Of a stretch of DNA of 64,000 nt, positions 19,285 to 28,221 are shown in pieces. The notes under the pieces were generated by a model. That model searched no databases and was not told the origin of the DNA. It saw only the letters and a list, made by a program, of their open reading frames with translations. Within the stretch, counting starts at the first letter, position 1. Each line of letters begins with the position of its first letter. The position numbers were made by a program, and so were the translations under genes. This DNA is from Kitasatospora xanthocidica. Its GTDB lineage: Bacteria > Actinomycetota > Actinomycetes > Streptomycetales > Streptomycetaceae. The stretch spans positions 1-64,000 of the forward strand of contig NZ_BNBY01000027.1 of NCBI RefSeq assembly GCF_014656195.1. The letters run 5' to 3'.

Positions 19285-19407
19285 CTCGCCCGCTCGCCTC
19301 CGGGGCGCTCCGGCCCGGTGCCGACGGTCGGCGCTCCAAGGCCCTCGTCCCTCGGGCCTCCTCGCTTCTCCCTTTCGGCACCGGCGCGCCCCTTCGGCTC
19401 GGGGCGG
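19285..19407. repeat. 123 bp palindromic intergenic repeat, copy B
   Basis: Identical over all 123 nt to 26711-26833. Its ends are imperfectly complementary (CTCGCCCGCTCGCC against GGCTCGGGGCGG), and inner arms CCGGTGCCGA and TCGGCACCGG pair well, so the RNA or single strand could fold into a long hairpin. It has no coding bias or open gene. It behaves like a REP/MITE-type element, here between thiL and pfkA. Confidence 0.85.
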
Positions 19408-19572
19408 CCTCCGGGTGCTTCGCCGATTGCCTTACGGCGCACGGCGCGTGACGCTCCGGGCGTGCGGCGGACGGGCTTCGCGGGTGCGTTTTGCGTAGGC
19501 TTGCGGCATCGGAGTCCGCCCGCCCGTCCGGCGCGGGCGGACCGAACCACTGCGAGCGGGAGCACACCTGAC

Positions 19573-20598
19573 ATGCGCATCGGTGTACTGACCAGCGGCG
19601 GCGACTGCCCCGGCCTCAACGCGGTGATCCGCTCGGTGGTGCACCGGGGCACGGACGTCCACGGCGACGAGATCGTCGGCATCGAGGACGGCTTCCTCGG
19701 CCTGATCGAGGGCCGCACCCGGACGGTCTCGCACGACGACGTCACCGGCCTGCTCACCCTCGGCGGCACCATCCTGGGCTCGGCCCGGGTGCGGCGCGAC
19801 CGGATCGCCTGGGCGGTGGAGAACGCGAAGGTGCTGGCCCGGGACATCGGCATCGACGCGCTGATCGCGATCGGCGGCGAGGGGACGCTGACCGCCGCCA
19901 AGCTGTTCAGCGAGGCCGGACTGCCGGTGGTCGGGGTGCCGAAGACCATCGACAACGACATCGACGCCACCGACGTCACCTTCGGCTTCGACACCGCGGT
20001 GCACGTCGCGACCGAGGCGATCGACCGGCTGAAGACCACCGCAGAATCCCACCAGCGGGTCATGGTCGTCGAGTTGATGGGCCGTCACACCGGCTGGATC
20101 ACCCTGACCGCGGGCATGGCCGGCGGCGCGCACGGCATCCTGATCCCGGAGAAGCCCTTCGACATCGAGGCGGTGGCCCGGATAATCGAGGACCGCTTCG
20201 CGCGCGGCAAGAAGTTCGCCATCATCGCCGTCGCGGAGGGCGCCACCCCGGTGCCCGGCACCATGCGCTTCGACCACGGCGAGGTCGACCAGTACGGCCA
20301 CCGGACCTTCGGCGGGATCGGCAACCGGCTCGCCCACGAGCTGGAGGACCTGCTCGGCAAGGAGGCCCGCCCGGTCATCCTCGGCCACACCCAGCGCGGC
20401 GGCACCCCGACCGCCCGGGACCGGGTGCTCGCCACCCGCTTCGGCTGGCACGCGGTGGAGGCCGTCCACCGGGGCGCCTTCGGGCACTTCACCGCGCTGC
20501 GCCGGACCGGGATCGAGCTGGTGCCGATCGGTGACGCGGTGACCCGGCTGAAGACGGTGCCGGAGGACCGCTGGGCGGAATCCGAGGCCGTGCTGTGA
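19573..20598 (+). CDS. pfkA: 6-phosphofructokinase
   Basis: Glycolytic enzyme that phosphorylates fructose-6-phosphate; 341 aa from the ATG at 19573. It has the phosphoryl-donor loop TSGGDCPG (7-14), GGEGT at 101-105, catalytic PKTIDND (123-129) and MGRHTGW. Gly104 is the ATP-type residue, while Lys124 is usual in pyrophosphate-dependent enzymes; this mixed signature is known among actinomycete PFKs, so donor choice is uncertain. A -10-like TAGGCT lies at 19496. S. coelicolor has no pfk at this locus as I recall, so this may be a lineage-specific placement. Confidence 0.93.
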   Translation: MRIGVLTSGGDCPGLNAVIRSVVHRGTDVHGDEIVGIEDGFLGLIEGRTRTVSHDDVTGLLTLGGTILGSARVRRDRIAWAVENAKVLARDIGIDALIAIGGEGTLTAAKLFSEAGLPVVGVPKTIDNDIDATDVTFGFDTAVHVATEAIDRLKTTAESHQRVMVVELMGRHTGWITLTAGMAGGAHGILIPEKPFDIEAVARIIEDRFARGKKFAIIAVAEGATPVPGTMRFDHGEVDQYGHRTFGGIGNRLAHELEDLLGKEARPVILGHTQRGGTPTARDRVLATRFGWHAVEAVHRGAFGHFTALRRTGIELVPIGDAVTRLKTVPEDRWAESEAVL

Positions 20599-20621
20599 AC
20601 CGCCGGGGGTAGGTTGACCTC

Positions 20622-21419
<798 letters not shown>

Positions 21420-21451
21420 GAACGCCCGGAGCCGCGGAGTCAGGACAAAAA

Positions 21452-21491
21452 CACTGGTGGGCGGGTACCCGAAGGTGCCCGCCCACCAGTG
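21452..21491. terminator. Strong bidirectional terminator between thiD and rpmB
   Basis: An 18 bp stem with a single G-T wobble (21452-21469 with 21474-21491, beginning CACTGGTGGGCGGG) closes a CGAA tetraloop. A-rich flanking sequence on the left serves the minus-strand gene. Confidence 0.9.
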
Positions 21492-21588
21492 ATGGTCCGG
21501 AATCGACGTCGCCGGTCACGAAAACAGCGAAGCCGGTCCATCCGGGGATGAACCGACTCACTGGAGGACCGGCATGCCGGTCTGCGCG

Positions 21589-21774
21589 TCAGCGCGAGAC
21601 CTTACCGGCCTTGATGCACGAGGTGCAGACGTTGAGCCGCTTCGGCGTCCGCCCAATCACAGCGCGCACCGTCTGGATGTTGGGGTTCCAACGACGGGGG
21701 GTACGGCGGTGAGAGTGGGAGATGCTGTTGCCGAAGCCCGGCCCCTTGCCGCAGACGTCGCAGTTGGCAGCCAC
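21589..21774 (-). CDS. rpmB: 50S ribosomal protein L28, zinc-ribbon form
   Basis: A 61 aa ribosomal protein starting MAANCDVCGKGPGFGN. Four cysteines, Cys5, Cys8, Cys50 and Cys53, make the zinc-binding version. Streptomycetes usually keep a cysteine-free paralogue for zinc starvation elsewhere. I chose the GTG at 21774 because GGAG lies 8 nt upstream and the length fits; an alternative GTG at 21783 adds three residues. Confidence 0.97.
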   Translation of the reverse strand: MAANCDVCGKGPGFGNSISHSHRRTPRRWNPNIQTVRAVIGRTPKRLNVCTSCIKAGKVSR

Positions 21775-21893
21775 AGGAGTCACTCCAAGACTTCAGATCA
21801 GATACTTTCGAAAACCCCGCCCACCCACCGGAGCACTCGCGTGAACCAGACCGGACAAGGGGGTGAGCCTGGACGGTTCCAGGCAACCGGAAG

Positions 21894-21923
21894 AGCATAC
21901 AACGCTTGCTTCCGTCCCACGAA
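21894..21923 (-). promoter_or_regulatory. Predicted promoter of rpmB
   Basis: Read on the minus strand: TTCGTG (21918-21923), an 18 nt spacer, then TATGCT (21894-21899). The -10 fits well and the -35 is weak. Confidence 0.45.
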
Positions 21924-22072
21924 ACTACCATGACCGGCTGAGTGATCGCTGCGGTCGCCGGGCCGGACGGGCCTCCCCGACCCCCGATAACCTGCCGGTA
22001 CCACCCCTAGCCGCAGCTTTTGAATGCTGCTGCTCCAGAGGCCATCGCGGCGTCCCATCCGGAGGAGACCTG

Positions 22073-23704
22073 GTGCTGCACACGCTCGACGCCCCGGCCG
22101 TGCGCACCTGGTGCCAGCTCGCCCTGCGCGCGCTCGGCCAGGCGCGCGAGGAGATCGACGCGCTCAACGTCTACCCCGTCCCGGACGGCGACACCGGCAC
22201 CAACCTCTACCTGACCGTCGAATCCGCCGCCGCCGAGGTGGAGAGCCGCTTCGCCGACCCCGCCGCCGACCCGGCCCCCGGACTGGCCGACGCCGTCCGG
22301 GCGATGGCCCGCGGCGCGCTGGTCGGAGCCCGCGGCAACTCCGGGGTGATCCTCGCCCAGTGGCTGCGCGGCACCGCCGAGACGCTGTCCGAGGGCGGCG
22401 GCGCCGAACAGCTGCGGGCCGCCCTCCAGCGCGCCGCCGACTCCGCCTACCAGGCGGTCGCCGAGCCCGTCGAGGGCACGCTGCTGACCGTCGCCCGGGT
22501 CGCCGCCCGGGAGGCGGCCCGGGCCGGGGACGGGCTCGCGCAGGTCGCCGACACCGCCCACCGGGCCGCCCGGGACGCGCTGCGGCACACCCCCGAGCAG
22601 CTCGCCGTCCTGGCCGAGAACGGGGTCGTGGACGCCGGCGGGCGCGGCCTGGTGGCCGTCCTCGGCGCGCTCGCCGACGCCGTCGCCGGGCAGCAGCCGA
22701 TGGGGCCGGTCGCGCTGCGCGGGGACGTCCGGGTCGCGGAGAGCTGCACGGCGCACGTCCGGCCGCCCGGCCCCGGGCACCCCGCCTTCGAGGTCATCTA
22801 CCTGCTGGACGCCGAGGACGGGGCGCTGCCCGCGCTGCGCGAGCGGCTCGGCGGGCTCGGCGACTCGCTGGTGATCGGCGGCGGCGACGGCCTGTGGAAC
22901 GTGCACGTCCACGTGGACGACGCGGGCGCCGCCGTGGAGGCCGGGGTCCGGGCCGGGCGCCCGCACCAGATCCGGATCACGCACTTCGCCGAGGCCGCCG
23001 CCCGGGCCGGCAGCGCCACCGAGCGCGGCGAGCGCGCGGAACGGGCCCGCGCGGTGCTCTCGGTGGTCTCCGGCGAGGGCCTGGCCGAGCTCTGCGAGCA
23101 GGCCGGCGCCGTCGTCCTGCACGCCGACCCGGACCGCCCGCCGGCCAGCGTCGAACTCGCCGCCGCGGTGCGCCGCTCGGCCGCCCGCGAGGTCGTCCTG
23201 CTGCTCAACGACCCCGAGCTGCGCGCCGCCGCCGGGGCCGCCGCCGACCAGCTGCGCGAGGAGGGCGTCCGAATCGCCGTCCTGCCCACCCGCTCACCGG
23301 TGCAGGGGCTGGCGGCGCTCGCGGTGCACGAGGGCGGCCGCCGCTTCGACGAGGACGTGGTCGCCATGACCTCCGCGGCCGGGGCCACCCGGTACGCCGA
23401 ACTGGCCGTCGCCGAGGGGGAGTCCTGGACGATGGCCGGGGTCTGCCAGGCCGGGGACGTGCTCGGGCTGATCGACGGTGACGTCGCGGTCATCGGCACC
23501 GGGCTGGCCGAGGTCGGCGAGAGCGTGCTGGACCGGATGCTCGGCGCCGGCGGCGAACTCGTCACCCTGATCCTCGGCGGGGGCACCGACGAGGCGCTCG
23601 CCGAACGGCTGGTCGCGCACGTGCGGCACCGGAGGCCCGAGGTGGACGCGGTGGTCTTCCACGGCGGGCAGGAACCGGCACCGCTGCTCATCGGCGTGGA
23701 GTAG
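22073..23704 (+). CDS. DAK2 domain / FakA-like kinase protein
   Basis: A 543 aa protein with an N-terminal DhaL (DAK2) nucleotide-binding domain, signature NVYPVPDGDTGTN at residues 32-44, followed by a central region and a C-terminal domain like that of FakA/YloV. FakA phosphorylates fatty acids held by FakB (DegV) proteins; other relatives act on dihydroxyacetone. The GTG at 22073 has GGAGGA 6 nt upstream. recG follows after 66 nt, an arrangement shared by many Gram-positive bacteria. Which substrate is used here is not readable. Confidence 0.9.
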   Translation: MLHTLDAPAVRTWCQLALRALGQAREEIDALNVYPVPDGDTGTNLYLTVESAAAEVESRFADPAADPAPGLADAVRAMARGALVGARGNSGVILAQWLRGTAETLSEGGGAEQLRAALQRAADSAYQAVAEPVEGTLLTVARVAAREAARAGDGLAQVADTAHRAARDALRHTPEQLAVLAENGVVDAGGRGLVAVLGALADAVAGQQPMGPVALRGDVRVAESCTAHVRPPGPGHPAFEVIYLLDAEDGALPALRERLGGLGDSLVIGGGDGLWNVHVHVDDAGAAVEAGVRAGRPHQIRITHFAEAAARAGSATERGERAERARAVLSVVSGEGLAELCEQAGAVVLHADPDRPPASVELAAAVRRSAAREVVLLLNDPELRAAAGAAADQLREEGVRIAVLPTRSPVQGLAALAVHEGGRRFDEDVVAMTSAAGATRYAELAVAEGESWTMAGVCQAGDVLGLIDGDVAVIGTGLAEVGESVLDRMLGAGGELVTLILGGGTDEALAERLVAHVRHRRPEVDAVVFHGGQEPAPLLIGVE

Positions 23705-23770
23705 CCGGTCCTACCCTCGCCCGCCTTCCCTCGCCCGGATTGTCGGTCCGGTGGTGTAAACAAGGCGCTG

Positions 23771-25996
23771 ATGGGCGCTCTCGATGAACCACTGACCAAG
23801 CTCGTCGGCGACCGCACCGCGAAGGTGCTCGCCGACAGCCTCAAGCTGCGCACGGTCGGGGACCTGCTGCACCACTACCCGCGCCGCTACGTCGAACGCG
23901 GCCAGCTCACCAGCCTGGACGAGCTGGAGATCGACGAGCACGTCACCGTGCTGGCCCGGATCGAGAAGGTCACCCTGATCCCGTTCCGCGGCCGCAAGGG
24001 CGACCGCCTGGAGGTCGTCGTCACCGACGGCCGCAGCCGGCTCTCGCTGGTCTTCTTCAACCAGGGCTGGCGGCAGAAGGAGCTCAGGGCGGGCGCCCAG
24101 GGCCTGTTCGCCGGCAAGGTCGGCGTCTTCAACCGCACCCGCCAGCTGGTCTCCCCGGACTACCAGCTCCTCGACGAGGACGCCGGCTCGGATGCCGCGC
24201 AGCAGTTCGCCGGCCGGCTCATCCCGGTGTACGGCGCCAGCGCGCAGATGCCCAGCTGGAAGCTGTCGATCTGCGTCGAGACCGCGCTCACCAAGCACCT
24301 CGGCGATGTCGGCGAGCCGCTGCCCGCCGAACTGCGCGAGCGGCACGACCTGATCCCGCTGCCCGAGGCGCTGGAGCTGATCCACCGCCCCCGTAGCCAG
24401 GCCGACCGGGAGCGCGCCCAGAGCCGGCTGCGCTGGGACGAGGCCTTCGTCCTCCAGGTCGCCCTGGCCCAGCGCCGGGCCGCCGACTCGGCGCTGCCCG
24501 CCAAGCCGCGCCGGGCCCGCGAGGGCGGCCTGCTGGACGCCTTCGACGCCCGGCTGCCGTTCACCCTCACCGAGGGCCAGCGGAAGGTCTCCGCCGAGAT
24601 CGCCGCCGACCTGGCGACCGAGCACCCGATGCACCGGCTGCTCCAGGGCGAGGTCGGCTCCGGCAAGACCTTGGTCGCGCTGCGGGCCATGCTCGCCGTG
24701 GTGGACGCGGGCGGCCAGGCCGTCCTGCTCGCCCCCACCGAGGTGCTCGCCCAGCAGCACCACCGCTCGATCGTCGAGATGATGGGGGACCTCGCCGAGG
24801 GCGGCATGCTCGGCGGCTCGGACCTCGGCACCAAGGTGGTGCTGCTGACCGGCTCGATGGGCGTCGCCGCCCGCCGCCAGGCGCTGCTCGACATGGCCTG
24901 CGGGGACGCCGGGCTCGCCATCGGCACCCACGCGCTGATCGAGGACAAGGTGCAGTTCCAGGACCTCGGCCTGGTGGTGGTCGACGAGCAGCACCGCTTC
25001 GGCGTCGAGCAGCGGGACGCGCTGCGCGCCAAGGGGGAGCAGCCGCCGCACCTGCTGGTGATGACGGCCACGCCGATCCCGCGCACCGTCGCGATGACCG
25101 TCTTCGGGGACCTGGAGACCTCCGTCCTGGACCAGCTGCCGGCCGGCCGCTCGCCGATCTCCAGCCACGTCGTCCCGGCGCTGGAGAAGCCCAACTTCCT
25201 CACCCGGGCCTGGGAGCGGGTCCGCGAGGAGGTCGGCAAGGGCCACCAGGCGTACGTGGTCTGCCCCCGGATCGGGGACGAGGAGCCCGCGTCCGACCCG
25301 AAGAACGCGAAGAAGAAGCGGAAGGCGCCCGAGGAGGACTTCGAGGAGGTCGCCGACCTCGGCGCGGCGAGCGACGAACGGCGGCCCCCGCTCTCGGTGG
25401 TGGAGACCGCCGAGAAGCTGGTGAAGGGCCCGCTGGCCGGCCTGCGGGTGGAGATCCTGCACGGCCGGCTCGCTCCGGAGGCCAAGGACGAGGTGATGCG
25501 CCGGTTCGCCGCCGGCGAGGTGGACGTGCTGGTCGCCACCACGGTGATCGAGGTCGGCGTCAACGTCCCCAACTCCACCGTGATGGTCATCATGGACGCC
25601 GACCGCTTCGGGGTCTCCCAGCTCCACCAGCTGCGCGGCCGGGTCGGCCGCGGCAGTGCGGCGGGCCTGTGCCTGCTGGTCAGCGAGATGCCCGCGGGCA
25701 GCGCGGCCCGCGGCCGGCTGGACGCGGTGGCGGGCACCCTGGACGGCTTCGAGCTGTCCCGGATCGACCTCGAACAGCGCCGCGAGGGCGACGTGCTGGG
25801 CCAGGCGCAGTCCGGGGTGAAGTCCTCGCTCAAGGTGCTCTCGGTGCTGGAGGACGAGGAGGTCATCGTGACCGCCCGGGCCGAGGCCACCCGGCTGGTC
25901 GCCGAGGATCCGGAACTGGCCGCCCACCCGGACCTGCGCACCGCGCTGGAGAGCCTGCTCGACGCGGACCGCGCCGAGTACCTGGAGAAGGGCTGA
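23771..25996 (+). CDS. recG: ATP-dependent DNA helicase RecG
   Basis: Branch-migrating helicase that rescues stalled replication forks and resolves recombination intermediates; 741 aa. It has an N-terminal wedge/OB region, then superfamily 2 motifs: Walker A GEVGSGKT near residue 293, motif II DEQH near 406, motif III TATPIP, and motif VI in QLRGRVGRG. A lysine-rich insert (NAKKKRKAPEED) near residue 520 is an actinomycete addition. The ATG and length are normal for the family. Confidence 0.97.
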   Translation: MGALDEPLTKLVGDRTAKVLADSLKLRTVGDLLHHYPRRYVERGQLTSLDELEIDEHVTVLARIEKVTLIPFRGRKGDRLEVVVTDGRSRLSLVFFNQGWRQKELRAGAQGLFAGKVGVFNRTRQLVSPDYQLLDEDAGSDAAQQFAGRLIPVYGASAQMPSWKLSICVETALTKHLGDVGEPLPAELRERHDLIPLPEALELIHRPRSQADRERAQSRLRWDEAFVLQVALAQRRAADSALPAKPRRAREGGLLDAFDARLPFTLTEGQRKVSAEIAADLATEHPMHRLLQGEVGSGKTLVALRAMLAVVDAGGQAVLLAPTEVLAQQHHRSIVEMMGDLAEGGMLGGSDLGTKVVLLTGSMGVAARRQALLDMACGDAGLAIGTHALIEDKVQFQDLGLVVVDEQHRFGVEQRDALRAKGEQPPHLLVMTATPIPRTVAMTVFGDLETSVLDQLPAGRSPISSHVVPALEKPNFLTRAWERVREEVGKGHQAYVVCPRIGDEEPASDPKNAKKKRKAPEEDFEEVADLGAASDERRPPLSVVETAEKLVKGPLAGLRVEILHGRLAPEAKDEVMRRFAAGEVDVLVATTVIEVGVNVPNSTVMVIMDADRFGVSQLHQLRGRVGRGSAAGLCLLVSEMPAGSAARGRLDAVAGTLDGFELSRIDLEQRREGDVLGQAQSGVKSSLKVLSVLEDEEVIVTARAEATRLVAEDPELAAHPDLRTALESLLDADRAEYLEKG

Positions 25997-26054
25997 GCGG
26001 GCCCTCCGGCAGGCCGGATTGTCAGACCCCCGCGAGAGAATGTAGTTGTTCAGG

Positions 26055-26073
26055 ACGCACCCTCAAGGTGCGT
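26055..26073. promoter_or_regulatory. Inverted repeat upstream of the 177 aa gene
   Basis: ACGCACC and GGTGCGT flank a 5 nt centre, between a possible promoter (TTGTCA at 26019, TAGTTG at 26043) and the start codon at 26102. It could be an operator or an RNA hairpin. Confidence 0.45.
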
Positions 26074-26101
26074 ACCTGGCACGACACTTGGGGGTCCTGC
26101 A

Positions 26102-26635
26102 ATGGCATTCCGTCATCTCAACGAGCTCCCGCTGGGCGACAAGGTCTTCCGGATCGAACTCGCCAGCGACGACGACCGCGAGGTCACCCTCACCCTCACC
26201 GGCTGGCGCGAGGGGGCGGCGGCCGCGCCGCTCGCCTCGGGCAAGCTCCGCCTGCCGGTCGAGGACGTCGCCTCGCTGCGGATCGCGCTCAACCGCGCGC
26301 TGCGGGCGCTGGCGATCGTCGCCGACGTCTCCGAGCCCATCCCCGACCGCGACGTGCTGCGCGAGCTGTACCCCGGCCACGGCGCCCCCTGGGTGCCGCA
26401 GCACGAGGAGGAGCTGGTCCGGCGCTTCCACGACGGTGAGACCGTCGCCCGGATCGCCGCCCGCTTCGGCCGTACCCCCGACTCCGTCCGGACCAAGCTG
26501 CGCGAGCTCGGGCACGACCCGCGCCGCCCCGAGTTCTGCCCGCCCGACGGCTGCCTGTCCTGGTCCCGCTACGCCTCGCCGGCCCTGCTCGGCGGGTCCG
26601 TCCCGGCCCAGGCGACGGGCTCCGAGGCGAGCTGA
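26102..26635 (+). CDS. Unknown protein with C-terminal helix-turn-helix-like region (177 aa)
   Basis: I do not recognise the family. Residues 1-75 look strand-rich (RIELASDDDREVTLTLTGWR and onwards). Residues 100-140 (EEELVRRFHDGETVARIAARFGRTPDSVRTKLRELG) have the spacing of a helix-turn-helix of the kind in sigma region 4 and SANT-like proteins, followed by two cysteines in FCPPDGCLSW. It has good codon bias, a GGGGG ribosome-binding site, its own terminator and an inverted repeat before it. It could be a small autoregulating transcription factor, but that is inference. Confidence 0.8.
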   Translation: MAFRHLNELPLGDKVFRIELASDDDREVTLTLTGWREGAAAAPLASGKLRLPVEDVASLRIALNRALRALAIVADVSEPIPDRDVLRELYPGHGAPWVPQHEEELVRRFHDGETVARIAARFGRTPDSVRTKLRELGHDPRRPEFCPPDGCLSWSRYASPALLGGSVPAQATGSEAS

Positions 26636-26648
26636 GCCGTGACGCCCC

Positions 26649-26682
26649 GCAGGCCCCGCCGGGCACACCCGGCGGGGCCTGC
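26649..26682 (+). terminator. Terminator after the 177 aa gene
   Basis: A perfect 15 bp stem, 26649-26663 with 26668-26682 (GCAGGCCCCGCCGGG and complement), closes a CACA loop. Confidence 0.88.
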
Positions 26683-26710
26683 GACGTCTCCTCGCGCCTC
26701 CGGGCTGTGA

Positions 26711-26833
26711 CTCGCCCGCTCGCCTCCGGGGCGCTCCGGCCCGGTGCCGACGGTCGGCGCTCCAAGGCCCTCGTCCCTCGGGCCTCCTCGCTTCTCCCTT
26801 TCGGCACCGGCGCGCCCCTTCGGCTCGGGGCGG
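26711..26833. repeat. 123 bp palindromic intergenic repeat, copy C
   Basis: Identical over 123 nt to 19285-19407 and in the same orientation. It lies between a terminator and rsmD and ends next to TAGCGT at 26835, which may be the rsmD -10 box, so the element could have moved in close to a promoter. Confidence 0.88.
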
Positions 26834-26874
26834 GATAGCGTGGTCGGGCAGCGACGAAAGGACCTTCCACCACC

Positions 26875-27459
26875 ATGACCCGCGTGATCGCCGGGGCGGC
26901 CGGCGGCCGCCGGCTGGCCGTACCGCCCGGCCGGGGCACCCGACCGACCTCCGACAAGGCCCGCGAGGCGATGTTCTCCACCCTGGAGGCGCTGCGCGGC
27001 ACCCTGCAGGGGGCCCGGATGCTGGACCTGTTCGGCGGATCGGGCGCGGTCGGGCTGGAGGCGCTGTCGCGCGGCGCCGAGCACGTCCTGCTGGTCGAGG
27101 CGGACGCCCAGGCGGCCCGGGTGATCCGGGAGAACGTCCGCACGATCGGGCTGCCGGGTGCCGAGGTGCGGGCCGTGAAGGCGGAGAAGGTGGTCGTCGG
27201 CCCGCCGCCGCAGAGCCCGTACGACCTGGTGTTCCTGGACCCGCCGTACGTGATGACGGACGAGGAACTGCGCGAGATGCTGATCACACTCCTGGCCGGA
27301 GGGTGGCTCGCGGAGGACACACTCGTCACCGTGGAGCGCAGCACGCGTGGCGGCGAGTTCGGCTGGCCCGAGGGTTTCGAGGGGCTGCGCTCCCGCCGCT
27401 ACGGCGAGGGCACGCTCTGGTACGGTCGCGCCGCCGCCGCGGCCGGTCAACAGGAGTAG
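26875..27459 (+). CDS. rsmD: 16S rRNA (guanine(966)-N(2))-methyltransferase
   Basis: SAM-dependent methyltransferase of 194 aa that modifies G966 of 16S rRNA. The N-terminus MTRVIAGAAGGRRLAVP is typical, SAM-binding motif I is LDLFGGSGAVGLEALSRGA, and the catalytic motif is DPPY near residue 122. The AAAGGA ribosome-binding site is good. coaD follows after 51 nt, the standard rsmD-coaD pair. Confidence 0.95.
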   Translation: MTRVIAGAAGGRRLAVPPGRGTRPTSDKAREAMFSTLEALRGTLQGARMLDLFGGSGAVGLEALSRGAEHVLLVEADAQAARVIRENVRTIGLPGAEVRAVKAEKVVVGPPPQSPYDLVFLDPPYVMTDEELREMLITLLAGGWLAEDTLVTVERSTRGGEFGWPEGFEGLRSRRYGEGTLWYGRAAAAAGQQE

Positions 27460-27510
27460 CGGGCCGCGGGGCCCGCACGAGCCGTCACCCCACGAGGGAG
27501 CACACACGCC

Positions 27511-28002
27511 ATGCGCCGAGCCGTCTGCCCGGGTTCGTTCGACCCGATCACCAACGGTCATCTCGACATCATCGAGCGGGCCTCGAAGCTGTACGACGTG
27601 GTGCATGTCGCGGTCGCGATCAACCGGAACAAGCAGGGCATGTTCACCATCGACGAGCGGATCGCCCTGATCGAGGAGACCACCGCCAAGTACGGCAACA
27701 TCGTGGTCGAGTCGCACCTGGGCCTGCTGGTGGACTTCTGCCGGGAGCGCGGCATCCCGGCGATCGTCAAGGGCCTGCGCGCCGTCAGCGACTTCGACTA
27801 CGAGCTGCAGATGGCCCAGATGAACCACGGGCTGACCGGCGTCGAGACGCTCTTCCTGCCGACCTCGCCGACGTACAGCTTCCTCTCCTCCACGCTGGTC
27901 AAGGAGGTCGCCTCGTACGGGGGCGACGTCTCGCACCTGCTGCCGGAGACGGTGCACCGCCGCCTGGTCGAGCGGATCGCGGAGCGCAAGGCGCAGCAGT
28001 AG
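27511..28002 (+). CDS. coaD: Phosphopantetheine adenylyltransferase
   Basis: Fourth enzyme of coenzyme A synthesis, 163 aa, transferring AMP to 4'-phosphopantetheine. The nucleotidyl-transferase motif TNGH is at residues 14-17 within GSFDPITNGHLDI, and SSTLVKE lies near residue 130. The start MRRAVCPGSFDP and total length match the family exactly. GAGGGAG precedes the ATG. Confidence 0.97.
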   Translation: MRRAVCPGSFDPITNGHLDIIERASKLYDVVHVAVAINRNKQGMFTIDERIALIEETTAKYGNIVVESHLGLLVDFCRERGIPAIVKGLRAVSDFDYELQMAQMNHGLTGVETLFLPTSPTYSFLSSTLVKEVASYGGDVSHLLPETVHRRLVERIAERKAQQ

Positions 28003-28221
28003 GGGCGTAAGGCCGGGCGGCGGTCGGCCGGTTGCCGGCCGCTTGTCCTTTTCTGCCGGTTCGTCATGCTTTGCCCGAAGAGTGGGTGGCCGGTTCGGTT
28101 CAGGCGTTGTGACCCGGCCCCGGGGTGGCCGTACAGTCTGTATTCCTGCCCTGCGGTGAGGTTCACCGCGCCGGGCCTGCCTCCGCCGGACCGTCGGCGG
28201 CACACGGAAAGACGAAGCCCC

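Noticed and set aside
18378..20063. A 561-codon minus-strand frame across thiL and pfkA
   Set aside because: It runs through two supported genes and the palindromic repeats, and shows no domain.
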